Positions 48,028-57,387 of a stretch of DNA of 64,000 nt are shown piece by piece. The stretch is from Veillonella criceti (GTDB lineage Bacteria > Bacillota > Negativicutes > Veillonellales > Veillonellaceae). Below the pieces are notes generated by a model, which worked only from the letters and a program-made list of their open reading frames with translations, was not told the origin of the DNA and searched no databases. The translations under genes and the position numbers were made by a program. The DNA is taken from the NCBI RefSeq assembly GCF_900460315.1, contig NZ_UHIO01000001.1, positions 2,070,001 through 2,134,000 on the forward strand. The letters run 5' to 3'. Each line of letters begins with the position of its first letter. Positions within the stretch are counted from its first letter, which is position 1.

Positions 48028-48423
48028 ATGGCAGAAAAACGTATTCGTGTATTAGTAGCAAAACCAGGTCTTGATGGTCATGACCGTGGTGCCAAAGTTG
48101 TAGCTCGCGCACTTCGCGATGCAGGTTTTGAAGTAATTTATACTGGTCTTCGTCAGACTCCAGAACAGATTGTTGAAGCTGCTTTGTCTGAAGACGTTAA
48201 TGTAGTTGCACTAAGTCTTCTCTCTGGTGCTCACAACACATTGTTCCCTAAAATTGTTTCCATGTTAAAAGAAAAAGGCATGGATGATGTACTTGTAGTT
48301 GGCGGTGGCGTAATTCCTGATGCTGATATCCCAGGTCTTAAAGAAGCTGGCGTAGCAGCTGTATTTACACCAGGCACACCAACTGGCGACGTAGTTGAAT
48401 TTATTAAAGCTAACGTTAAATAA
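48028..48423 (+). CDS. Methylmalonyl-CoA mutase cobalamin-binding subunit
   Basis: A 131-residue B12-binding domain. The DxHxxG motif is DGHDRG (His18 as the lower cobalt ligand), followed by [10 protein letters not shown] and [18 protein letters not shown] with the GG of the nucleotide-tail pocket. It pairs with the preceding 548-residue subunit to form the complete mutase. GGAGG precedes the ATG. Confidence 0.95.
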   Translation: MAEKRIRVLVAKPGLDGHDRGAKVVARALRDAGFEVIYTGLRQTPEQIVEAALSEDVNVVALSLLSGAHNTLFPKIVSMLKEKGMDDVLVVGGGVIPDADIPGLKEAGVAAVFTPGTPTGDVVEFIKANVK

Positions 48424-48435
48424 GATGTTTTAGGA

Positions 48436-48466
48436 GCAGGCTCGGATTCATTAGGTCTGAGCCTGC
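48436..48466 (+). other. GC-rich hairpin between the mutase subunit and meaB
   Basis: Eight-base arms (gcaggctc and gagcctgc) with a 15-base loop and no T run. It could stabilise the upstream mRNA or lower meaB expression. Confidence 0.45.
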
Positions 48467-48493
48467 CACTATACTAAGAAGGCGGTGTAACCC

Positions 48494-49435
48494 ATGGATT
48501 TAGTCAAAGAACTGTTAAATGGTTCCCGACTGGCCTTGGCGCGAGCCATCACTGCAGTCGAAAGCGAATATGATGATGCAATCGACATTATGAAAGCGAT
48601 TTATCCTAAAACGGGCCGAGCTCGTATCTTAGGGATTACTGGTGCTCCTGGTGCTGGTAAGAGTACTTTGACTGATAAAGTAGTTAAACAATACTTACAG
48701 CAAGGTAAAAAAATCGGTATCGTAGCGGTGGATCCGACCAGTCCGTTTTCCGGTGGTGCCATCTTGGGCGACCGTATTCGTATGAATGATTTAACATTAA
48801 ATGAAAATGTATTCATTCGCAGTATGGGTACTCGTGGTAGCTTAGGTGGTCTGTCTAAGAAAACATCTGACGTTGTAAAACTAATGGATGCATTTGGCAT
48901 GGATTTAGTTATCATTGAAACCGTTGGGGTAGGGCAATCGGAAGTTGACATTGTAAAAAATGCTGATAGTACGCTTGTTGTACTTGTACCAGGTTTAGGT
49001 GATGACATTCAAGCGATTAAGGCTGGTATCTTAGAAATTGGTGATGTATTCGCCATTAATAAAGCCGACCGCGATGGCTGCGATAAACTAAATGTTGAAA
49101 TTGAAATGATGTTGGACTTAGACTCCCGTGAGTTAAAGTGGCGTCCGCCAATTAAACGAACTATTGCAAGTAAAGATGTTGGCGTAGATGAACTTGTTGA
49201 AGCATTGGATGAACATTTTGAATTCCTCGAAGATAGCGAAGAATTAGCCGTTCGTCGTAAAGACAGAACGCGTGATGAAATCATTGCAATGATTAATGAA
49301 CAAATCGGTCGACGTGTTGCTAATGTAGTCGTTAATAGCGACGAATTTACTAACCAAGTCAATGCTGTTAATCAGCGTGAAAATGATCCATATACAGTGG
49401 TGAATAAAGTCTTGGCAGATGTGTTGAAAATTTAA
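48494..49435 (+). CDS. meaB: MeaB/ArgK-family GTPase, methylmalonyl-CoA mutase chaperone
   Basis: A 313-residue G3E-type GTPase. The P-loop is GAPGAGKST (50-58), followed by DPTSPFSGGAILGDRIRM and ETVGVGQSEVDIV, then NKADRDGCD. MeaB loads and protects the cobalamin of the mutase. Its place right behind the two mutase genes fits this role. Confidence 0.94.
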   Translation: MDLVKELLNGSRLALARAITAVESEYDDAIDIMKAIYPKTGRARILGITGAPGAGKSTLTDKVVKQYLQQGKKIGIVAVDPTSPFSGGAILGDRIRMNDLTLNENVFIRSMGTRGSLGGLSKKTSDVVKLMDAFGMDLVIIETVGVGQSEVDIVKNADSTLVVLVPGLGDDIQAIKAGILEIGDVFAINKADRDGCDKLNVEIEMMLDLDSRELKWRPPIKRTIASKDVGVDELVEALDEHFEFLEDSEELAVRRKDRTRDEIIAMINEQIGRRVANVVVNSDEFTNQVNAVNQRENDPYTVVNKVLADVLKI

Positions 49436-49486
49436 TTGATTACTAACCTAGATGGTGTATCAGTTGAAAAAAAGGAGATTTTTATT

Positions 49487-49909
49487 ATGGCATTTAAAGT
49501 ATTGAACGTAGATCATATCGGTATCGGTGTTACTGATTTAGCATCAACAAAAGAATTTTACAAAAATGCATTAGGTATTGAACATCTTCCAGAAGATGAA
49601 GTAGTTGAAGAACAAAAAGTAAAAGTAAGCTTCTTCCCATGTGGCGATGCTGAATTAGAATTCTTAGAATCTACAACTCCAGATGGCCCTATCGGCAAAT
49701 TCATTGAAAAAAATGGTGGTCGTAATGGTATTCAACACGTTGCACTTCGTGTAGACAACATTGAAAATGCAATTGCTGACTTAATGGCTAAAGGGATTCG
49801 CATGATTGACGAAAAACCTCGTTATGGTGCGGGCGGATCTGCTATTGCTTTCATTCATCCTAAAGCAACTGGTGGTGTTCTTCTTGAACTTTGCCAGAGA
49901 ATGAAGTAA
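49487..49909 (+). CDS. mce: Methylmalonyl-CoA epimerase
   Basis: A 140-residue vicinal-oxygen-chelate protein. Metal-binding positions are His10 (VDHIGIG), His in GIQHVALRV and Glu in GGVLLELCQ. It interconverts (R)- and (S)-methylmalonyl-CoA between the mutase and the decarboxylase. The ATG at 49487 has AAAGGAG nine bases upstream. Confidence 0.94.
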   Translation: MAFKVLNVDHIGIGVTDLASTKEFYKNALGIEHLPEDEVVEEQKVKVSFFPCGDAELEFLESTTPDGPIGKFIEKNGGRNGIQHVALRVDNIENAIADLMAKGIRMIDEKPRYGAGGSAIAFIHPKATGGVLLELCQRMK

Positions 49910-49958
49910 TATTAAGATATATAATTTATTTATATAAAAACTTTATGGAGGTGTAGTA

Positions 49959-51488
49959 ATGGCAACAGTCCAAGAAAAGATTGAGTTGTTACACAAGAAG
50001 TTGGAAGTTGTGAAACTTGGCGGCGGCGAAAAACGTATTGCGTCCCAGCATAGTAAAGGCAAAATGACTGCCCGTGAACGTATTGCTAAGTTATTTGACG
50101 AAAACAGTTTCGTTGAATTGGATCAATTTGTAAAACATCGTTGTGTAAACTTCGGCCAGGAGAAAAAAGAACTTCCTGGTGAAGGTGTAGTAACTGGTTT
50201 TGGTACTATCGATGGCCGTTTAGTGTATGCATTCGCTCAGGACTTCACTGTAGAAGGTGGTTCCCTTGGTGAAATGCACGCTGCTAAAATCGTAAAAGTA
50301 CAACGCCTAGCAATGAAAATGGGTGCTCCAATTATCGGTATCAATGATTCCGGTGGAGCTCGTATTCAGGAAGCTGTTGATGCATTAGCTGGCTATGGTA
50401 AAATCTTCTTTGAAAATACCAATGCTTCTGGTGTAATTCCTCAGATTTCCGTTATCATGGGACCTTGTGCTGGTGGTGCAGTATATTCTCCTGCATTAAC
50501 AGACTTTATCTACATGGTAAAAAATACATCCCAGATGTTCATTACTGGTCCTGCAGTAATCAAATCTGTAACAGCAGAAGATGTTACAGCTGAAGCTCTT
50601 GGTGGTGCAATGGCTCACAACAGTGTATCTGGTGTAGCTCATTTTGCTGCTGAAGATGAAGATGATTGCTTGCAACAGATTCGTTACTTGTTAAGCTTCT
50701 TACCAAGCAACAATATGGAAGATGTTCCTCTTGTTGAAACTGGTGATGATCCTGCTCGTGAATCTGAAGAACTTAACACATTGTTACCTGATAACAGTAA
50801 CATGCCATATGATATGTTAGATGTTATCTCCTCTGTTGTAGATAATGGTGAATACTATGAAGTACAACCATTCTATGCAACAAACATCATTACTTGCTTC
50901 GCACGTTTTGATGGTCAAAGTGTTGGTATTATTGCAAACCAACCAAAAGTTATGGCTGGTTGTCTTGATATTAATGCATCTGATAAATCTTCTCGCTTTA
51001 TCCGTTTCTGTGATGCATTCAATATTCCAATCGTTAACTTTGTTGACGTTCCTGGTTTCTTGCCTGGTACTAACCAAGAATGGGGCGGCATCATTCGTCA
51101 TGGTGCTAAAATGCTATATGCGTACTCTGAAGCAACAGTGCCTAAGATTACAGTTATTACTCGTAAAGCATACGGCGGTTCTTATCTCGCTATGTGTTCT
51201 CAAGACCTCGGTGCTGACCAAGTATATGCATGGCCAACTTCTGAAATCGCAGTAATGGGCCCAGCAGGGGCTGCTAACATTATCTTCAGAAAAGACGAAG
51301 ATAAAGAAGAAAAAACTGCTAAATATGTAGAAGAATTTGCTACACCATACAAAGCAGCAGAACGTGGTTTCGTTGATGCTGTTATCGAACCAAAAGCTAC
51401 TCGCCCAGCGGTTATCAATGCACTCGCTATGCTTGCAAGTAAACGCGAAACTCGGGCACCTAAAAAACATGGTAATATTCCATTATAA
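49959..51488 (+). CDS. mmdA: Methylmalonyl-CoA decarboxylase alpha subunit (carboxyltransferase)
   Basis: A 509-residue acyl-CoA carboxyltransferase, the same length that I recall for Veillonella parvula MmdA. It has two crotonase-like halves with [40 protein letters not shown] and [18 protein letters not shown]. It moves the carboxyl group of (S)-methylmalonyl-CoA to biotin on MmdC. It leads the five-gene Na+ pump cluster. Confidence 0.96.
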   Translation: MATVQEKIELLHKKLEVVKLGGGEKRIASQHSKGKMTARERIAKLFDENSFVELDQFVKHRCVNFGQEKKELPGEGVVTGFGTIDGRLVYAFAQDFTVEGGSLGEMHAAKIVKVQRLAMKMGAPIIGINDSGGARIQEAVDALAGYGKIFFENTNASGVIPQISVIMGPCAGGAVYSPALTDFIYMVKNTSQMFITGPAVIKSVTAEDVTAEALGGAMAHNSVSGVAHFAAEDEDDCLQQIRYLLSFLPSNNMEDVPLVETGDDPARESEELNTLLPDNSNMPYDMLDVISSVVDNGEYYEVQPFYATNIITCFARFDGQSVGIIANQPKVMAGCLDINASDKSSRFIRFCDAFNIPIVNFVDVPGFLPGTNQEWGGIIRHGAKMLYAYSEATVPKITVITRKAYGGSYLAMCSQDLGADQVYAWPTSEIAVMGPAGAANIIFRKDEDKEEKTAKYVEEFATPYKAAERGFVDAVIEPKATRPAVINALAMLASKRETRAPKKHGNIPL

Positions 51489-51570
51489 TTTTTAATAAGG
51501 TAAAACTTAGTTTTTGATTTGGAGTATCACAATTCTTATTCTTTGTATTAATTAGAAAGAGGAATTTATT

Positions 51571-51906
51571 ATGGGAGGAAACGAAGGTACTATGAACCCG
51601 TGGCTATTTATGACAATTAATATGGTTGTCGTATTTGCCGTGTTGGCTATGTTAGGTTTAATTATGGTCATTACTCATAAATTAGACCCTACAAAAAAAA
51701 AATCTAAAGAGCCAGTAAACGTAGCACCAGCCGCTGCTCCTGTGACTGCAGCAGCGCCAGTGGTAGCCAATGATGAACCTGTAGTAGCCGCTATTACAGG
51801 AGCCATCGTAGCTATGGGTTACTCATCAGATCAAATTGCATCCATTCGTCCAAGCGAAACAAGTCGCAATTGGAGACTAGATGGCAGACTAAGTGGTAGA
51901 ATTTAG
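51571..51906 (+). CDS. mmdD: Methylmalonyl-CoA decarboxylase delta subunit
   Basis: A 111-residue small subunit: a single membrane helix (about 11-34), an Ala/Pro-rich linker, and a C-terminal module (AITGAIVAMGYSSDQIASIRPSETSRNW). In V. parvula this subunit anchors the complex. The C-terminal module is repeated as the separate epsilon subunit directly downstream. Its stop lies 23 bases before mmdE. Confidence 0.93.
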   Translation: MGGNEGTMNPWLFMTINMVVVFAVLAMLGLIMVITHKLDPTKKKSKEPVNVAPAAAPVTAAAPVVANDEPVVAAITGAIVAMGYSSDQIASIRPSETSRNWRLDGRLSGRI

Positions 51907-51929
51907 TCAAACTTCTAGGAGGTGTAAAC

Positions 51930-52091
51930 ATGAGCAAGGCAGAGAAGAAGGCCGTTAATGATGAAGTAGTTGCTGTAATCGCTAGTGCTATTAGTGCTAT
52001 GGGCTATTCGGTCGGTCAGATTGCTAGTATTCGTCCAAGTATCAATAATCATAATTGGAAATTGGATGGTCGCTTGCGCATGAGTCGTTAA
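51930..52091 (+). CDS. mmdE: Methylmalonyl-CoA decarboxylase epsilon subunit
   Basis: A 53-residue protein beginning MSKAEKKAVNDEVV. AGGAGGT lies seven bases before the ATG. Its body (AVIASAISAMGYSVGQIASI) is plainly similar to the C-terminal part of MmdD, sharing MGYS, QIASIRPS and the final W-LDGRL pattern. It matches the short epsilon subunit known from V. parvula, which stabilises the complex. It is easily missed because of its size. Confidence 0.92.
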   Translation: MSKAEKKAVNDEVVAVIASAISAMGYSVGQIASIRPSINNHNWKLDGRLRMSR

Positions 52092-52151
52092 TTGTAATAT
52101 GGTGAGAAGGAACATATTACATTGAGAAATTTAAGTTTGGAGGATTATAAA

Positions 52152-52538
52152 ATGAAAAAATTTAACGTAACTGTAAATGGTACTGTATATGATGTTGAAG
52201 TTAATGAAGTAAAAGCAACTGGTGCAGCAGCTCCAGCACCTGCAGCAGCTCCTGCTCCTAAAGCAGCTCCAGCACCTGCAGCAGCTCCAGCACCTAAAGC
52301 GGCAGCAGCTCCAGTAGCAGCTGGCGCACTTACAGTTAAAGCTCCAATGCCAGGTAAAATCTTATCCGTTAACGTATCTGCTGGTCAGGCCGTTAAAAAA
52401 GGTGATACTTTGCTAGTTCTTGAAGCTATGAAAATGCAGAATGAAATCGCTGCTCCACAAGACGGTACTATCGCTGAAGTACGCGTAGCAGCTAACCAAA
52501 CTGTATCCACTGGCGAAGACATGGTGGTATTTGGCTAA
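52152..52538 (+). CDS. mmdC: Methylmalonyl-CoA decarboxylase biotin carrier (gamma) subunit
   Basis: A 128-residue biotin carrier. Lys94 in EAMKM is biotinylated. A flexible Ala/Pro/Lys linker (about residues 24-57), built of repeated APAAAPAPKAA units in both protein and DNA, joins an N-terminal docking segment to the biotinyl domain. The ATG at 52152 is chosen since GGAGG lies ten bases before it. Confidence 0.96.
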   Translation: MKKFNVTVNGTVYDVEVNEVKATGAAAPAPAAAPAPKAAPAPAAAPAPKAAAAPVAAGALTVKAPMPGKILSVNVSAGQAVKKGDTLLVLEAMKMQNEIAAPQDGTIAEVRVAANQTVSTGEDMVVFG

Positions 52539-52606
52539 TAGCTATTTTGTAGTGAAATGTTGATTAAATCGTTATTTTTGTTCTCAATTATGAAAGGGGA
52601 TCACAC

Positions 52607-53728
52607 ATGGATGCATTTATCGTGGCGGTCACTTCAGTTTGGACAGACAGCGGGTTCGTAAACTTCAACTGGGGTAATGCTGTTATGATTTTAGTAGGTT
52701 TACTATTATTGTACATGGCATTCGCTAAAGAATTCGAACCATTATTGCTTTCTCCAATCGCGTTTGGTTGTATTCTCGCCAATATCCCTCGCAATGGCTT
52801 TGAAGAAGGGGTTATGGCTCTTATTAGTGCTGGGGTTGCTAATGAAATTTTCCCTCCACTTATCTTCTTAGGTGTAGGTGCAATGACTGACTTTGGTCCA
52901 TTAATTGCAAACCCTAAAACATTATTCTTAGGGGCAGCAGCACAGATTGGTGTATTCGTTGCTCTTGCTGGCGCTATGATGATCGGTTTTACCGCTCCTC
53001 AAGCAGCTGCAATTGGTATTATTGGTGGTGCCGATGGTCCTACATCGATTTACCTTGCTACTAAATTGGCTCCTGAATTATTAGGTGCTATTGCCGTAGC
53101 GGCCTATTCCTATATGTCCTTGGTACCATTGATTCAGCCACCTGTTATGAAATTATTCACGACACAAAAAGAACGTGAAGTAGTTATGGAACAGCTTCGT
53201 GAAGTTTCTCGCTTTGAAAAAATTGCGTTCCCAATTCTTTCTACTATTTTCATTTCTTTATTGTTACCATCCATCACTTCCTTATTAGGTATGTTAATGT
53301 TAGGTAACTTGTTCCGTGAATCTGGTGTAACAGAACGTTTATCCGATACATCTCAAAATGCGTTGATCAATATCGTTACTATCTTCTTAGCAACTGGTAC
53401 TGGTCTTACAATGAATGCTGAACACTTCTTAACATTCGAAACTATTAAGATTATTATCTTAGGTTTAATCGCATTCATCGCAGGTACTGCTGGTGGTGTA
53501 TTGTTCGGTAAACTTATGTACTACTTAGATGGTGGTAAAACTAATCCGCTTATTGGTTCTGCTGGTGTATCCGCGGTGCCAATGGCAGCGCGTGTATCTC
53601 AAGTAGTAGGGGCTAAAGCTAACCCTGGTAACTTCTTGTTAATGCATGCTATGGGTCCAAACGTAGCTGGTGTTATTGGTACAGCTGTAGCAGCTGGTAC
53701 TATGCTTGCAATGTTAGGTTCCAAGTAA
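52607..53728 (+). CDS. mmdB: Methylmalonyl-CoA decarboxylase beta subunit (Na+ pump)
   Basis: A 373-residue membrane subunit of the OadB/MmdB/GcdB family, with about nine to ten helices. [40 protein letters not shown] contains the Asp known to be essential for Na+ binding in OadB. It decarboxylates carboxybiotin and exports Na+. It is the last gene of the pump cluster. Confidence 0.97.
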   Translation: MDAFIVAVTSVWTDSGFVNFNWGNAVMILVGLLLLYMAFAKEFEPLLLSPIAFGCILANIPRNGFEEGVMALISAGVANEIFPPLIFLGVGAMTDFGPLIANPKTLFLGAAAQIGVFVALAGAMMIGFTAPQAAAIGIIGGADGPTSIYLATKLAPELLGAIAVAAYSYMSLVPLIQPPVMKLFTTQKEREVVMEQLREVSRFEKIAFPILSTIFISLLLPSITSLLGMLMLGNLFRESGVTERLSDTSQNALINIVTIFLATGTGLTMNAEHFLTFETIKIIILGLIAFIAGTAGGVLFGKLMYYLDGGKTNPLIGSAGVSAVPMAARVSQVVGAKANPGNFLLMHAMGPNVAGVIGTAVAAGTMLAMLGSK

Positions 53729-53746
53729 AATTTTATATGATAACTA

Positions 53747-53774
53747 CTATGGGGAGGATTCTCCCTCCCCATAG
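53747..53774 (+). terminator. Terminator-like hairpin after mmdB
   Basis: An 11-base GC-rich stem (ctatggggagg and cctccccatag) closes a six-base loop; the T run is short and broken. Confidence 0.65.
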
Positions 53775-53918
53775 ATAGTTTATTACTTGTCGATTTACAG
53801 TAATGTGAAGACATACTTTGACAATAAGGTTCTGCTCGAAGTATTCTTTGGGGATTGTTAACACTATATCGATAAATCGTATTGCATTTATAGTTAGTAA
53901 TGTAGAGGTGATTTTGGT

Positions 53919-54176
53919 TTGTTCTCCTTAGAATTGAAAATTTTGATTTGTTTCGTGTGGGCTCTTATTGTTTTTTTAGTAGTTGCTTTAATTATTGGAC
54001 CAGAACGAAAAGCGTTATGGTTCAAACGTCGAGAAAAGTATTCTTTCTTTAATCGACGGGGGTTTATTAGTGAAATCTTATTTTATGGCTATCCAAATAC
54101 TAAGGAAGGTATTTTTTTAACGACAGGTATGGCACTCGCAATTGCTGTAGTTGCCTATATTCTTTATCTTTTGTAG
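53919..54176 (+). CDS. Small two-helix membrane protein
   Basis: An 85-residue protein that I do not recognise. One hydrophobic helix near residues 5-27 and another near 64-85 flank a basic loop (ERKALWFKRREKYSFFNRR). The start is TTG at 53919, eight bases after GAGGTG. It lies between mmdB and an SLC13 permease; a role with either is possible but not shown. Confidence 0.7.
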   Translation: MFSLELKILICFVWALIVFLVVALIIGPERKALWFKRREKYSFFNRRGFISEILFYGYPNTKEGIFLTTGMALAIAVVAYILYLL

Positions 54177-54301
54177 TCCTTAGTATAAGATAGAATTTAT
54201 GAGATTAAATAACTGTAACTAAGCTAAATTAATCATTCATAAAATAGGATGCTTATTAATACAAATCGTGAATATTGTTGTATTAAAAGGAGATGACTAA
54301 T

Positions 54302-55603
54302 ATGGATGTAGCAGTACAAACGTTGATCGTACTCGCTATTATGGCGGTTTTCTTTGTAACTGAAATTATTCCACTTGCTATTACCTCCTTAGGTGGCGCT
54401 ATTGCGTTAGCTTTGATGGGAATTATTAGTTCTAAAGAAGCTTTTTCTGGTTTATCTGATAGTACAGTAGTATTATTTGCCGGTATGTTCGTTGTTGGTG
54501 GTGCTTTATTCTACACTGGTTTGGCTCAAAAAATCGGGGAAACTGTTGTATCTAAAGCAGGGACTAGTGAAAATGGTTTGATGTTTGCTATCATGGCTGT
54601 TACAGCAGCTATGTCTGCATTCTTATCGAACACTGGTACAGCCGCTGCTTTATTACCAGTAGTTGTTGGTATTTGTGCCGTTGCTAAGATTCCTGCAAGC
54701 CGTCAGTTAATGCCATTAGCATTTGCTGCTGGTATCGGTGGTATCATTACAATGGTTGGTACACCTCCAAATATTATCGTTAATGGTGCCTTAGCTAAAG
54801 CTGGTATCGAACCTTTTGGTTTCTTTGAATTTGCTTGGATTGGTATTCCTTTGACTGTAGCGACTATCGCTTTCATGATGTTCATTGGTAAATATTTCTT
54901 ACCTAAACATGAAATTACTGATGCTGGTGAAGTAGAACAAGAAGTATCAGCTGAAGATGTTTCTAACGATCCTAAGAAACAATTATACTCTGGTTTAATT
55001 TTAGGTGCCGTTATCTTATTGATGATTTTAGGCGATCCTTTAAAAACATACTTTGGTATTAATTTACCATTAAGCTTAGTAGCTGTTATGGGTGCTATCG
55101 CTTGTGTATTAACTGGTTGCTTAAAAGAAAAACAAGCTTACACATCTATTGACTGGGTAACAATTTTCTTATTTGCAGGTATGATGCCAGTTGCTGGTGC
55201 TATGGACAAATCCGGTGCCGGTCAATTAATTGCTAATGCAGTTCTTGGCGTAATGGGTTCTGATCCTAGCCCTTACTTTGCAACAGGTGTATTATTCTTA
55301 TTATCTTGCGTAATGACTCAGTTCATGTCTAATACTGCATCTTGTGCCTTGTTAGCACCAATTGGTATTGCTATTGCAAAAGGTATGGGCGCTGACCCTC
55401 ATGCAGTATTGATGGCTATCGGTGTTGCTGCATCTTGTGCATTCGATACACCTGTAGGTACACCTCCAAATACATTAGTTCTTGGCCCTGGTCAATACAA
55501 ATTCATGGACTATGTTAAAGCAGGCGTTCCATTGATTATTGTATGCTTCATCGTAAGTATTTTAATCATTCCAATGGTATGGCCTTTCTTCCCAGGTAAA
55601 TAA
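54302..55603 (+). CDS. SLC13/DASS-family carboxylate permease, second copy
   Basis: A 433-residue carrier related to the permease at 15027. The repeats FLSNTGTAAALLPVV and FMSNTASCALLAPIG mark the substrate site, and FDTPVGTPPNTLVLG follows. Both carriers share the opening pattern with an early EIIP/EKIP motif. The cargo is probably a C4 dicarboxylate or lactate-related acid feeding the propionate pathway; this is inferred from context. AAAAGGAG lies nine bases before the ATG. Confidence 0.9.
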   Translation: MDVAVQTLIVLAIMAVFFVTEIIPLAITSLGGAIALALMGIISSKEAFSGLSDSTVVLFAGMFVVGGALFYTGLAQKIGETVVSKAGTSENGLMFAIMAVTAAMSAFLSNTGTAAALLPVVVGICAVAKIPASRQLMPLAFAAGIGGIITMVGTPPNIIVNGALAKAGIEPFGFFEFAWIGIPLTVATIAFMMFIGKYFLPKHEITDAGEVEQEVSAEDVSNDPKKQLYSGLILGAVILLMILGDPLKTYFGINLPLSLVAVMGAIACVLTGCLKEKQAYTSIDWVTIFLFAGMMPVAGAMDKSGAGQLIANAVLGVMGSDPSPYFATGVLFLLSCVMTQFMSNTASCALLAPIGIAIAKGMGADPHAVLMAIGVAASCAFDTPVGTPPNTLVLGPGQYKFMDYVKAGVPLIIVCFIVSILIIPMVWPFFPGK

Positions 55604-55640
55604 AAATCTGGTTGAGATAATTGCTTTTAATACCTTATAA

Positions 55641-55688
55641 TAAATGTTGAGGTGGTACATTAGTACTGCTTCAACATTTATTTTTTTA
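55641..55688 (+). terminator. Terminator after the second SLC13 permease
   Basis: An 18-base near-perfect stem with a four-base loop ends in eight T. The ggtggtac within it looks like part of a T-box by chance only. Confidence 0.85.
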
Positions 55689-55717
55689 TCTGAATTAAAA
55701 ATTTAGGAGTTCATACA

Positions 55718-56389
55718 ATGCATGTAATTTATAAGGAGCAATCAAAGCGAAGCAGTAGTGCCAGTATAATTGTAGGAATTTTTGTCATCGCATTATTAGG
55801 GGCCATGGTTTGGACAACCATGCGTAGTATTGAAAAAGGTGCTATTATTTTAGACGAATATTTTGTTGAGATTGTAGCCTTACTTGTTATTTTAAAATCA
55901 GCTATTGCACAGTATACATATCTTGTAACCGATGATAAATTAGTGATTGTAGAGAATGTATTATTTTATACTAAAAAAATGGAAATCCCATATGCCATGA
56001 TTGATGGTGTATATGCACATAAAACAGAATTCATTAGTAAATTCAAATTGCGTTATAAATATCGCAAAAGTTCCACTACGGATAGCCGTCCTACGTGGGC
56101 GTTGATTTATTCCATTGTAAAGGGAAAAAAGGTACAAAATGCACGTGTCCTTATTAAAGCCGATACAGCATTTTTTAAAGCCTTAGAGGAATTTGTACCT
56201 AATCGTATTTGCGCACCACAGGGGGATGTTGTACTCTATGCATATGCTAGGCGTGATGCGATTATGCATGGTGAAAGTGTTGAAGAATATTTTAAATCAT
56301 TTGCTGCCGATCCAGAGGAGGAAATATTGGTTCAAGAAGACACAGCCAAGCGCTCTGCTACGATTATAAATAAGACTGAAAGGAAATAA
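55718..56389 (+). CDS. Membrane-anchored PH-like (bPH2) protein
   Basis: A 223-residue protein. Two N-terminal hydrophobic segments (about 17-35 and 45-63) precede YTYLVTDDKLVIVENVLFYTKKMEIPYAMIDGVYAHKT, the pattern of bacterial PH-like domains. The C-terminal part is charged and probably disordered. Function is unknown. The next gene, five bases later, is another small membrane protein. Confidence 0.65.
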   Translation: MHVIYKEQSKRSSSASIIVGIFVIALLGAMVWTTMRSIEKGAIILDEYFVEIVALLVILKSAIAQYTYLVTDDKLVIVENVLFYTKKMEIPYAMIDGVYAHKTEFISKFKLRYKYRKSSTTDSRPTWALIYSIVKGKKVQNARVLIKADTAFFKALEEFVPNRICAPQGDVVLYAYARRDAIMHGESVEEYFKSFAADPEEEILVQEDTAKRSATIINKTERK

Positions 56390-56394
56390 TAAAG

Positions 56395-56793
56395 ATGGAT
56401 AAAACAGCATTAACGCATAAGCGAGATGACTTAATAGAACAAAGAGCTCGTTGTGTAAAAGAGTGGCAAACACTAGCAAAACAACCGGAACATCCGTCTA
56501 CAACGTCTATGTTAAGTGCCTTTGTTCTTATTGGGGCAGCCACTATTTTGTCGTTTATAACGGATACACCTAATATTTATGATCCACAATTTTTGATTGC
56601 TGTTATACTCATGTTAGTGGGTGTTGCTGTCTTTTTTAATAGCAAAGTGACTGTAGATAATCGCCGTAAGAAAATTGATAAATTACAAGGGCTTGTAGCT
56701 GAAATTAATGAAGAACTGAAAGACGTATCTAAAGAATTAGGCGTCCCATTTCCTAAGATTAAATTACCAAAATCTCGTAAAAGTAAAAAATAG
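56395..56793 (+). CDS. Hypothetical protein with two membrane helices
   Basis: A 132-residue protein with hydrophobic segments near residues 39-55 and 64-80 and a charged coiled-coil tail ending in KSRKSKK. It lies five bases after the PH-like gene, so the two are cotranscribed. I do not recognise a family. Confidence 0.65.
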   Translation: MDKTALTHKRDDLIEQRARCVKEWQTLAKQPEHPSTTSMLSAFVLIGAATILSFITDTPNIYDPQFLIAVILMLVGVAVFFNSKVTVDNRRKKIDKLQGLVAEINEELKDVSKELGVPFPKIKLPKSRKSKK

Positions 56794-57000
56794 CATACGA
56801 AATAATTGAGAATAAAATTCATTTGTTGTTTTTGTGAGTTATGACTGTAAATGAGAATACAAGTGACATGTGTGATTCCTTTTTTAACGGCTATTATCAT
56901 ATTGAAAACAACTATCAAATATCTAAGAAGTGGCGTATTTACTATGTAAAATAGTCATTTAAACTTGCGGAAAAATAATAAGAAATCATTATCCATAAGT

Positions 57001-57074
57001 TTGACAAGAATAAAAAAACGTGCCATAATGAGAATATAAAGTTAAGGTAAGTTCCTTAAGGAATTGATAATCAA
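57001..57074 (+). promoter_or_regulatory. Promoter and palindromes ahead of ferredoxin
   Basis: TTGACA (57001-57006) and CATAAT (57024-57029) are 17 bases apart. Downstream lie a 12-base perfect palindrome TTCCTTAAGGAA (57052-57063) and TTGATAATCAA (57064-57074). The 317-base gap before the gene shows nothing else of note. Confidence 0.65.
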
Positions 57075-57110
57075 GAAATTATCTAGTATATTTTGCGGAG
57101 GTGTCCAATA

Positions 57111-57278
57111 ATGAGAGTTATCGGTGACGAATGTATTAAATGTGGTTCTTGTGCTTCTGTATGCCCAGTAGGCGCTATTAGCGAAGGCGAACTTAAATAC
57201 GAAATTAACGAAACTTGCATCGACTGCGGTTCTTGCGAATCCGTATGCCCAGTAGGTACTATTCATCCAGCTGAATAA
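57111..57278 (+). CDS. 2[4Fe-4S] ferredoxin, clostridial type
   Basis: A 55-residue ferredoxin. Two CxxCxxCxxxCP clusters are at Cys8/11/14/18 and Cys36/39/42/46. It carries low-potential electrons for pyruvate oxidation and hydrogenase-type enzymes. The ATG at 57111 is chosen by GGAGG upstream. It is monocistronic with its own promoter and terminator. Confidence 0.97.
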   Translation: MRVIGDECIKCGSCASVCPVGAISEGELKYEINETCIDCGSCESVCPVGTIHPAE

Positions 57279-57290
57279 TCAACGGATGCC

Positions 57291-57317
57291 AAAGCCCTCT
57301 AGTAGAGGGCTTTTTTT
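57291..57317 (+). terminator. Terminator after ferredoxin
   Basis: A ten-base stem (aaagccctct and agagggcttt) with a three-base loop and a run of T. Confidence 0.9.
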
Positions 57318-57387
57318 ATTTGCCATGGTTTGCTATTTAGCTTTATAATAGAGAGTAATAAACTATAAGAAGGATGAGAAGAGATAG

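Noticed and set aside
50817..51470. Long open frames opposite or overlapping mmdA
   Set aside because: They lie within a highly conserved gene, have no ribosome sites and give low-complexity, unfamiliar proteins, so they are shadows of the coding strand.
52200..52330. Alanine/proline repeat DNA as a minisatellite
   Set aside because: It encodes the normal flexible linker of a biotin carrier, in frame, so it is explained by protein structure.
55641..55688. ggtggtac resembling a T-box element
   Set aside because: It is one arm of a simple terminator, lacks the ACCGCG continuation, has no Stem I upstream and is followed by no synthetase or amino acid gene.
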